This document shows, piece by piece, positions 7,485 through 12,737 of a stretch of 13,602 nt of DNA. Within the stretch, counting starts at the first letter, position 1. Each line of letters begins with the position of its first letter. The notes beneath the pieces were generated by a model. The model worked only from the letters and a program-made list of their open reading frames with translations, searched no databases and had not been told where the DNA came from. The translations under genes were made by a program, and so were the position numbers. Origin of the DNA: an uncultured Bacteroidales bacterium (lineage in GTDB: Bacteria; Bacteroidota; Bacteroidia; Bacteroidales; Tenuifilaceae); the NCBI GenBank assembly GCA_937915475.1, contig CALGIR010000256.1:1-13602 (forward strand), in the 5' to 3' direction.

Positions 7485-8861
7485 CTATAAAATTTTCCTG
7501 ATTAGCTTAAAGTATTTAAATGGTGGGTATTTAAGTGGTAGGTCAATCCACGTGGGTGTTGAAACAATACTTCGCAGATTGCTAAAAGCCAAAAAGCTGG
7601 TTTTGCCGTGGTATTTACCTAACCCACTGTTGCCAACCCCACCAAAGGGAAGATGATGATTGGTTATGTGCACCAATGTGTCGTTTATACATGCACCTCC
7701 CGAAGTTGATTTGTACAATACCTCTTTAGCTTTTTTTAATTTTCCGAAGTAGTAAAACGCCAAGGGTTTTTCCCTTGAGTTGATAAATTTAAGGGCATCA
7801 TCAATTTCATCAAAAGATAAAACGGGCAAAATTGGGCCAAAAATCTCATCCTTCATTACGGAATCCTCAGGGAGCACATCATCAAGAATTGTTGGTGATA
7901 TAAATCGGTCCAACCTATCGTATTCTCCACCAAATTTCACGGTACCTTCCTTTAAATATCCAACCAACCTATCGTGGGCCTGATGGTTAACAATACGAGG
8001 GTAAAATTTGCTACTCTTAATGTCCTTGCCAAACATCTCATCAATGCTATTGGCAATTTCTCGAATCAGCTCCTCTTTTATTGACCCATGCGCTAAGACA
8101 TAATCCGGAGCAATGCAGGTTTGGCCTGCATTGATGGTCTTTCCCCAGGCTATTCGTTTTGCAGCAATTTTAAGATTTGCGTCCTTATCAATAATACAAG
8201 GACTTTTGCCGCCCAACTCCAATACCACAGGGGTAAGATGCTCGGCAGCGGCTTTCATAACAACCCTCCCTAGGGTTGGACTGCCAGTAAAGAATATAAT
8301 ATCAAACTGTTTTGAGAAGAGTATCTCGTTTGTGTTTCGACCACCCTGCACCATGCCGATATAGTTTGGGCTAAAGGTTTCCTTAATCATCTCCTCCATT
8401 ACCCTAGCCGTATTAGCTGTGTATGGCGATGGTTTTAGTATTGCGCAGTTACCCGCTGAAATTGACCCAACCAGTGGGTTCATTAGTAGCTGAAATGGAT
8501 AGTTCCAAGGCGCTACAATTAACGAAACGCCTAAAGGCTCGTAGATTATTTTCCCCTTTGATGGTAGAAGATGCACTGGTGTTGGAACCCTTTTGGGTTT
8601 AGCCCACTTTTTAAGATGCTTTATATGATTATCTATTTCTTGCTTTACTATGCTAATCTCGGTAAGGTATGCCTCTTCGAAGGATTTGTGCAGGTCGGTC
8701 CAAAGTGCATCGGCAATTTTTTGCTCATACTTATTAATGGCACATTTTAGTTTCCTAAGCTGCTCAAGCCTAAATTTGATGGGTTTTGTTTGATGGCCTG
8801 CAAATAATTGTCGCTGCTGTTGAAGCATCCCATCAATAATGTTTTTTGCTGTATCCTCCAT
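7485..8861 (-). CDS. Aldehyde dehydrogenase, class 3 (fatty/aromatic aldehyde type), NAD(P)+-dependent
   Basis: A 458-residue enzyme; the short length without the N-terminal extension of classes 1/2 is typical of class-3 aldehyde dehydrogenases (ALDH3, coniferyl and fatty aldehyde types), which oxidise aldehydes to acids. Cofactor and active-site marks: Asn120 in VAPWNYPFQ; ILKPSPYT (141-148); FTGSPTLG (191-198); general-base Glu215 in VLELGGKSP; nucleophile Cys249 in GQTCIAPDYV; EIFGPILPVL (339-348); and PFGGVGNSGLGKYHGK (405-420). The C-terminus PLKYPPFKYFKLIRKIL is Lys- and aromatic-rich like ALDH3 tails, some of which associate with membranes. The start is ATG 8861. The 239 bp upstream hold an inverted repeat (8986-9009) that could be an operator. 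The natural substrate cannot be deduced. All catalytic residues are present. Confidence 0.95.
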   Translation of the reverse strand: MEDTAKNIIDGMLQQQRQLFAGHQTKPIKFRLEQLRKLKCAINKYEQKIADALWTDLHKSFEEAYLTEISIVKQEIDNHIKHLKKWAKPKRVPTPVHLLPSKGKIIYEPLGVSLIVAPWNYPFQLLMNPLVGSISAGNCAILKPSPYTANTARVMEEMIKETFSPNYIGMVQGGRNTNEILFSKQFDIIFFTGSPTLGRVVMKAAAEHLTPVVLELGGKSPCIIDKDANLKIAAKRIAWGKTINAGQTCIAPDYVLAHGSIKEELIREIANSIDEMFGKDIKSSKFYPRIVNHQAHDRLVGYLKEGTVKFGGEYDRLDRFISPTILDDVLPEDSVMKDEIFGPILPVLSFDEIDDALKFINSREKPLAFYYFGKLKKAKEVLYKSTSGGACINDTLVHITNHHLPFGGVGNSGLGKYHGKTSFLAFSNLRSIVSTPTWIDLPLKYPPFKYFKLIRKIL

Positions 8862-9100
8862 AACTCTATATGTATTTGGTTAGCAATTACCCTTTTATGC
8901 TGCATAGTAATATCACCCTAAAAATACGCGATATTTAAAGTTAAAACGATAACAAACAATATTAAATTTCGAGCAATTACTTCTCTTTAGGTAATGGGAG
9001 ATACCTAAATCAACAATAACATACAAACACAAATAACGGACACCAATCTTAAACAGAGTGATGAATGTCTCTATGCTACAGTAACTCTAGCTATAGCAAA
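8862..9100. other. Intergenic region upstream of the aldehyde dehydrogenase gene
   Basis: No gene is visible in these 239 bp. They should hold the aldehyde dehydrogenase promoter (minus strand) and the 3' end of the DUF4412-like transcript. No perfect TAnnTTTG box was found on the minus strand. Contents: the inverted repeat at 8986-9009; a 9-bp direct repeat AGCAATTAC at 8882-8890 and 8972-8980; and the 15-mer at 8909-8923 that recurs near the M16 gene. Confidence 0.5.
8986..9009. promoter_or_regulatory. Perfect 8-bp inverted repeat, candidate operator
   Basis: TTTAGGTA (8986-8993) and TACCTAAA (9002-9009) are perfect reverse complements around an 8-nt spacer. No T-tract follows on either strand, so a terminator is unlikely; a dimeric repressor or activator site is more plausible. 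It lies about 125 bp upstream of the aldehyde dehydrogenase start. Which protein binds is unknown. Confidence 0.4.
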
Positions 9101-9751
9101 CTAAGAAAGTCGGTTAACAGATTTAAAGTGAGAGGGAATGCCAAACAATGATGAGGATGGATTATTATGCTCAATATCAACTATGCGTATTTTTAGCTTT
9201 TCTTTTCGTAAAAGCGTTCTCTCCTCGGTGAGCATCGGTATAAACCCTCCAACCTCTGGAACGGCACTAAAAATGGCTAAACTGTATTCTGTGCGTCTTA
9301 AAAGGTTCAATAATTTTGAGAAAAACTCAAATTCTCCATCGCACATCCAATAGGCAACTTCCGTATTCATTCGCTCATCTCTTACCCGCCACTGGTTGCA
9401 TGTATGTCCATTTATTTCCTTGGAATTTTGGGTTTTTTTAACGCTAACACTTCCGTTATCGTTACTATAACTGCTAACTAATAACTTTTTGTATAACTCC
9501 TTGCTGTGCGATAAGGCGTAAACCTCTTCTTTATCCAAATTAACTATGTGGCTGCTCACAAGACGATTCTTTGTATCACGCTCATCAACCCTAACCATCG
9601 AATCCTTTACGTAGATGTTAATACGAGTTGTATCAAACACAGTCTCGCGTACAAAGTTAATGCTACCCTCAAAAGTGCGGGCACAAACCGTACTAAGTGA
9701 GGATAAAAAAATGATTATCAACACTAAAAATGAAGAATATCTGTTTCTCAT
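9101..9751 (-). CDS. Secreted DUF4412-like protein of unknown function
   Basis: A 216-residue protein from ATG 9751; the longer frame would need a GTG at 9760 that adds three residues before the basic n-region, so ATG is preferred. The N-terminus MRNRYSSF followed by a hydrophobic stretch and a cut near VCA is a signal peptide; Cys is at -2 of the cut, with no clear lipobox. The mature part is rich in beta-strand-like segments. The pattern FEGSINF...KEINGHTCNQWRV...YWMCDGEF (about 27-145) resembles the DUF4412 group of Bacteroidota envelope proteins; this assignment is from memory of the pattern and is moderate. Two cysteines (in GHTC and WMC) could pair in the periplasm. No catalytic motif is seen. 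Divergent from yraN, with about 59 bp between start codons. No -7 box was found for this gene. Confidence 0.82.
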   Translation of the reverse strand: MRNRYSSFLVLIIIFLSSLSTVCARTFEGSINFVRETVFDTTRINIYVKDSMVRVDERDTKNRLVSSHIVNLDKEEVYALSHSKELYKKLLVSSYSNDNGSVSVKKTQNSKEINGHTCNQWRVRDERMNTEVAYWMCDGEFEFFSKLLNLLRRTEYSLAIFSAVPEVGGFIPMLTEERTLLRKEKLKIRIVDIEHNNPSSSLFGIPSHFKSVNRLS

Positions 9752-9752
9752 A

Positions 9753-9783
9753 TTGCACACAATACTTCTGTTACTTATATTTG
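9753..9783 (+). promoter_or_regulatory. Putative Bacteroidota promoter of yraN
   Basis: TTG at 9753-9755 is followed after 20 bp by TATATTTG at 9776-9783, a perfect TAnnTTTG box. Transcription would start near 9788-9790. This argues against a yraN start at 9730 and favours ATG 9811 (about 20-nt leader) over ATG 9796 (6-8 nt). The -33 part abuts the ATG of the divergent DUF4412-like gene. Confidence 0.5.
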
Positions 9784-9810
9784 ATGTTAGTAATTATGTT
9801 TCGTAAAGAC

Positions 9811-10191
9811 ATGGATAAAAAGGGTGATGTTCCTCACCCCTATAAGTTAGGGATTGACGGTGAGGCATATGCCTTAGATTATGTTAAGGCAATGGGGTAT
9901 AAAGTACTGAACACAAATTGGCGCTTTGGTAAAAAGGAACTTGATATTGTGGCCACCAAGGATAATATGCTAATTGTGTTTGAGGTAAAAACCCGATTTG
10001 GGAACTATTGGGAAGAGCCAAAGGATGCCGTAGTAATGCGAAAGCAAAAAAATATTATTGAAGCTGCCGATGCTTACGTGCAAAAGTACGATATTGACCT
10101 AGAGGTGCAGTTCGATATTATTGGCCTTGTGTACAACGGAAAGAGTTTTGAATTGGAACACATCCAGGATGCATTTTACCCAACACTTTAG
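9811..10191 (+). CDS. yraN: YraN/UPF0102 family protein with PD-(D/E)xK nuclease fold
   Basis: A 126-residue protein from ATG 9811, usual length for UPF0102. It has the family pattern: LGIDGEAYALDYV (Glu18), NWRFGKKELDIVA (36-48, Asp45), FEVKTR (57-62, Glu58 and Lys60) and MRKQKNIIEAADAYV (76-90). The C-terminal DAFYPTL is typical of Bacteroidota members. The residue arrangement E...D...ExK is that of restriction-endonuclease-like folds such as Holliday junction resolvases. The function of UPF0102 is not firmly known; a role in DNA processing is inferred from the fold. An in-frame ATG at 9796 would add MFRKD. A still longer frame from 9730 overlaps the divergent gene and the promoter and is rejected. 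yjbR follows 9 bp after its stop, so the two are probably one operon. Confidence 0.9.
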   Translation: MDKKGDVPHPYKLGIDGEAYALDYVKAMGYKVLNTNWRFGKKELDIVATKDNMLIVFEVKTRFGNYWEEPKDAVVMRKQKNIIEAADAYVQKYDIDLEVQFDIIGLVYNGKSFELEHIQDAFYPTL

Positions 10192-10200
10192 CTCTTGACA

Positions 10201-10557
10201 ATGATGAATATCGAAACGCTACGCTCGTATTGCCTAAGCCTGCAAGGTGTAACAGAAAGTTTCCCTTTTGATGAGGTAACCCTGGTTTTTAAGGTTGGTA
10301 ATAAGATGTTTGCACTAACAAATTTGGATGGCCCATTGAGCGTTAACATCAAGTGCGACCCCGATGAGGCGATTACCCTAAGGGAACAGTATATGGCGGT
10401 AACGCCAGGCTACCACATGAATAAAGTCCATTGGAATACGGTAATGGTAGATGGTTCTATTCCCGATAAAACCATTAAGCTTTGGATACTTAATTCGTAT
10501 AACCTTATCTTTAGCTCATTGCCAAAAAAAGTACAACAGTCAATCACAAATCCATAG
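10201..10557 (+). CDS. MmcQ/YjbR family protein
   Basis: A small cytoplasmic protein of 118 residues (117 if the second ATG at 10204 is used). It matches the MmcQ/YjbR (CyaY-like fold) family: LRSYCLSLQGVTESFPFDE near the N-terminus, KMFALTNLDGPLSVNIKCDP in the middle, then YMAVTPGYHMNKVHWNTV and a C-terminal helix ending SLPKKVQQ. The family is often called DNA-binding on structural grounds, but its role in cells is not established. A TTG at 10195 would lengthen the frame by two residues and is not needed. The gene begins 9 bp after yraN. I see no terminator after it; the next gene has its own -7 box. Confidence 0.93.
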   Translation: MMNIETLRSYCLSLQGVTESFPFDEVTLVFKVGNKMFALTNLDGPLSVNIKCDPDEAITLREQYMAVTPGYHMNKVHWNTVMVDGSIPDKTIKLWILNSYNLIFSSLPKKVQQSITNP

Positions 10558-10564
10558 ATATTTA

Positions 10565-10572
10565 TATATTTG
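10565..10572 (+). promoter_or_regulatory. Bacteroidota -7 element upstream of the secreted protein gene at 10629
   Basis: TATATTTG is a perfect TAnnTTTG box, 56 bp before ATG 10629. No TTG was found about 19-21 bp upstream, where the sequence is still the yjbR 3' end. Transcription would start near 10578. Confidence 0.4.
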
Positions 10573-10628
10573 GTACAAGAGTTGTAGAGCCTTCTGTTAA
10601 ATTGCGACTAACCAAATTATTAGGAGAT

Positions 10629-11465
10629 ATGAAAACACTAAAAATTCTCATCGTACTGGTAGTATCGCTTGGCTTTAGCGGCCATGCCCAAGATGTTTAC
10701 CACGTTACCCGTGTTAACGGAACAATTACCAATTTAGGAACAGGAACCAATGTAGTTGCTGGCGAAACGCTTAACCCAGATGATGTTCTTCTTTTCGAAA
10801 GCCTCGATAGCTACGCCATTGCCATTGGAAGCGCAATGGGTCGATTTCAGATTAAATTTCAAGAACCAGCCCTATCCAATGAGCATTTAACACTAACAGC
10901 AATGGTTAAAGATATTGCACTGCCTACAAAAATGCGAAATTTGATGCTCGCCCGCTTTAACCCTTCGGAAACACAAGTATCTGACCTACGCCAGTATTTT
11001 GGAAACGATAAGTTCTCGATTATTGGTGATGCGGTTACCGTTCCGCTCAATCAGCAGAATTACTCATTATCCGACGATAAGTTTATTGTATTCTACTATC
11101 GGGTTGATAATAACCCAGTATCTAAAAAGATTGGCCACAGTGAGCAATCGCTTATACTTGAAAAGGATAAATTGGTAACCAGCAGCGCGGGCTCAGTTGA
11201 GGGTAACGAAATTTCGAACCTTGCAGTTTACGAGTACCAAATGTCATCCAGGAGCAGCCATGAGATTACCCGTTTTACGCTTGTTTTTGTTGATAAAAAT
11301 GAATTGATTAATGAATTTAATACGATTATTCCAATTCTAAAGCGACAAAAAATGGCCAATGACGATATAAAGAAATACCTGATTGAGTACTACTACGATT
11401 TTTACGGAGCAACCGACTCCAAAACCATCGACACTTTTGCAGAGCAAATTGTAAAGAACTACTAA
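10629..11465 (+). CDS. Secreted protein of unknown function
   Basis: A 278-residue protein from ATG 10629, chosen because MKTLKILIVLVVSLGFSGHA is a clean signal peptide (cut after HA, before QDVYHV). AGGAG at 10622-10626 lies just 2 nt upstream, closer than ideal. A TTG at 10602 would add nine residues and spoil the signal peptide. The mature N-terminal part (about 22-80) has a beta-rich pattern, YHVTRVNGTITNLGTGTNV then GETLNPDDVLLFESLDSYA and GRFQIKF. It recalls a Bacteroidota family of secreted proteins whose job I do not know. The middle (about 150-225) also looks beta-rich (DDKFIVFYYRVDN, THEITRF-like strands). The C-terminal 40 residues look helical (ILKRQKMANDDIKKYLIEYY). There are no cysteines in the mature chain and no catalytic motif. 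A hairpin plus T-tract lies 75 bp after the stop. Confidence 0.85.
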   Translation: MKTLKILIVLVVSLGFSGHAQDVYHVTRVNGTITNLGTGTNVVAGETLNPDDVLLFESLDSYAIAIGSAMGRFQIKFQEPALSNEHLTLTAMVKDIALPTKMRNLMLARFNPSETQVSDLRQYFGNDKFSIIGDAVTVPLNQQNYSLSDDKFIVFYYRVDNNPVSKKIGHSEQSLILEKDKLVTSSAGSVEGNEISNLAVYEYQMSSRSSHEITRFTLVFVDKNELINEFNTIIPILKRQKMANDDIKKYLIEYYYDFYGATDSKTIDTFAEQIVKNY

Positions 11466-11490
11466 AAGTAAAAGATAATCTGTTCTTTTC

Positions 11491-11522
11491 CGTCATTGCA
11501 AATTTCCCTCACGTCATTGCAA
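11491..11522. repeat. Two direct copies of CGTCATTGCAA
   Basis: CGTCATTGCAA occurs at 11491-11501 and again at 11512-11522, 21 bp apart. The second is followed by TCTTTT. The pattern resembles a worn copy of the dispersed intergenic repeat containing GTCATTGCGAGG and GCAATCT that I know from many Bacteroidota and other genomes. That resemblance is from memory, not a search. Confidence 0.45.
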
Positions 11523-11540
11523 TCTTTTAACTCTCAACTC

Positions 11541-11569
11541 GCACGGATTATAAAATCCGTGCGCTTTTT
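11541..11569 (+). terminator. Hairpin with T-tract, probable terminator of the gene at 10629 and REP-like palindrome
   Basis: GCACGGATT (11541-11549) pairs perfectly with AATCCGTGC (11554-11562) around the loop ATAA, and is followed by GC and five Ts (11565-11569). The 9-bp GC-containing stem plus T run fits an intrinsic terminator for the plus strand. It also resembles a neighbouring hairpin, so it may be a repeat unit used as a terminator. Confidence 0.6.
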
Positions 11570-11580
11570 GACTAATAAGC

Positions 11581-11600
11581 CACGGACTACAAGTCCACGC
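11581..11600. repeat. Second REP-like palindrome
   Basis: GGACT (11584-11588) pairs with AGTCC (11592-11596) around the loop ACA. The flanking CACGGA...TCC pattern matches the first hairpin (CACGGATTATAAAATCC against CACGGACTACAAGTCC). The two may be divergent copies of one palindromic unit. Confidence 0.4.
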
Positions 11601-11638
11601 TTGCAGTGTCTGACTGGAATTAAATGTAACAGGAAACC

Positions 11639-12040
11639 CTATTTCAGAAGATTTATGCTCAAATAATCTACATTTAAGCTGGCATGCTCTCCAAAGGTTT
11701 CTTTTTGTCCATCATCAGAGATTTTATAGGTGCATCTTTCCCCTATTTTTTTAGAGAATACTACCCAAAAAGTTTCCTTATCATCTACCTGCATCTTTAC
11801 CCTTGCCAGCTTATTGGCTCCCTCTACGGTTAAATCGTGTCCGCACATTGGGCAGTAAAAATCAATCTGCTCGCCTTCAGTAAGTTCAATGGTGGGATGA
11901 TATTCGTAGGTGTATTCCCCCAGTTTAGGGCTTAATAGCAGTAAACCACCATCCAATCCCTCCTTTTTAATAGCTAAAATAACCTTATCGGCTACGCTTA
12001 AGTACCCTTGGCAGTTTGGGCAAAGAAAATTTGTTTTCAT
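11639..12040 (-). CDS. Small protein with two CxxC motifs (zinc-ribbon-like), unknown function
   Basis: A 133-residue protein from ATG 12040, preceded at 7 nt by a perfect AGGAGG, which is rare in this window and fixes the start. CPNC (Cys7, Cys10) and CPMC (Cys63, Cys66) are well placed to bind one zinc as a split ribbon. Between them lies a segment with LLLLSPKLGEYTY and an acidic EGEQIDF before the second pair. After residue 75 there are further beta-like stretches (FWVVFSKKIG, CTYKISDDGQK). I recall similar small proteins in Bacteroidales annotated only as hypothetical. It has no signal peptide or membrane segment, so it is probably cytoplasmic. It stands alone: the genes on both sides run on the other strand. 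No -7 box was found. A role in nucleic acid binding or redox sensing would be speculation. Confidence 0.85.
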   Translation of the reverse strand: MKTNFLCPNCQGYLSVADKVILAIKKEGLDGGLLLLSPKLGEYTYEYHPTIELTEGEQIDFYCPMCGHDLTVEGANKLARVKMQVDDKETFWVVFSKKIGERCTYKISDDGQKETFGEHASLNVDYLSINLLK

Positions 12041-12047
12041 GGCTCAT

Positions 12048-12053
12048 CCTCCT
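12048..12053 (-). promoter_or_regulatory. Perfect Shine-Dalgarno AGGAGG of the CxxC protein gene
   Basis: On the minus strand AGGAGG lies 7 nt before ATG 12040, the optimal distance. Bacteroidota genes often lack such sites, so it fixes the start and suggests efficient translation. Confidence 0.7.
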
Positions 12054-12315
12054 ATACAATTAGTTTATCCATACTATTTAAAGTATTCGAAAATTAAGTC
12101 AATTTGTTCCATTATATGCCCAATATCTTTAAATTAAATTATCTTTAACAGATTTCATGAATTGCAATCTATCAGCATTTCATATGTTGTACAAACGCTA
12201 ATTTAGGGGTGTAGGTTCAATTACAACACAATCTATGTCCGATTTCGGTAACGCGTTAATCACCACAATTCGCACATTCGTCAAATACATAGGCAGTTAC
12301 ATCTAATGGCAAGGA

Positions 12316-12331
12316 TATTGATTAATCAATA
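12316..12331. promoter_or_regulatory. Perfect 16-bp palindrome, candidate protein-binding site
   Basis: TATTGATTAATCAATA is identical to its reverse complement over all 16 bases. It lies in non-coding DNA about 275 bp after the minus-strand CxxC gene start and 405 bp before the surface protein start. The half-site TTGAT resembles FNR/CRP-type halves, but the 2-bp spacing between halves does not fit that family. Confidence 0.35.
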
Positions 12332-12593
12332 GGTCTATAATGAGAAATGGTACACTTTAAGTGAAAACTGCCCGTAATCGGGCATGACATTGGCGTAAAT
12401 TGCATGAAAAACGGATTGCCAACTATAAACATTCCTGTAAATAAATCCGTACAACAAGGTATACATAAGAAACTAAACAGAAAAATGGGTATTTTAATTA
12501 ACTGATAAACAGGCAGTGTTAATATATTTTAATTTAAATAATCTATTTCCATTATTTTTACTAATTGCGGTAACCCGCTAATTTTTAGGGATA

Positions 12594-12601
12594 TATTTTT
12601 G
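12594..12601 (+). promoter_or_regulatory. Putative -7 element upstream of the surface protein gene
   Basis: TATTTTTG matches TAnnTTTG perfectly. Transcription would start near 12607 and give a leader of about 130 nt to ATG 12738. The nearest upstream TTG (12565-12567) is 26 bp away, too far for a standard -33. Within the leader lie an ATG followed by eight codons (12608-12634), a weak hairpin AGATT/AATCT (12634-12649) and an inverted pair AACAAAA/TTTTGTT (12683-12689 and 12697-12703). Confidence 0.35.
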
Positions 12602-12737
12602 TACATCATGAAAAAATATCTACTTTCGCTATAAGATTAAGAAGAATCTGAGTTTTTCTGTTTTTTACGGCCAATATTTTTCAACAAAACCTGGCTTTTT
12701 GTTAACAAGTTGAAATGGACAACATAATCTAAATATT

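Larger units (their letters stand above)
12041..12737. other. About 700 bp without a convincing gene, rich in palindromes
   Basis: AT-rich and without a clear complete gene. Contents: AGGAGG of the minus-strand gene (12048-12053); repeated CGCTAATTT-AGGG blocks (12196-12208 and 12576-12590); palindrome TAACGCGTTA (12249-12258); a 16-bp palindrome (12316-12331); CACTT-T-AAGTG (12353-12363); a small hairpin TGCCCG-TAAT-CGGGCA (12369-12384); a 7-bp inverted pair ACGGATT/AATCCGT (12411-12417 and 12444-12450); and a promoter-like region with an 8-codon ORF (12594-12634). On the minus strand around 12217-12390 a broken frame has zinc-ribbon-like spacing. No tRNA or known riboswitch was recognised. 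Confidence 0.5.

Noticed and set aside
9730..9810. Long N-terminal extension of yraN starting at 9730
   Set aside because: It would overlap the divergent gene's start and the yraN promoter, and adds a Cys/Tyr-rich stretch not expected in UPF0102.
10195..10200. TTGACA, a classic -35 box
   Set aside because: It sits between yraN and yjbR with no matching -10, and Bacteroidota do not use the TTGACA/TATAAT promoter; taken as chance.
12206..12232. GGTTCAATT resembling a tRNA T-loop
   Set aside because: The flanking bases do not form a proper T-stem and no acceptor or anticodon arm could be placed.
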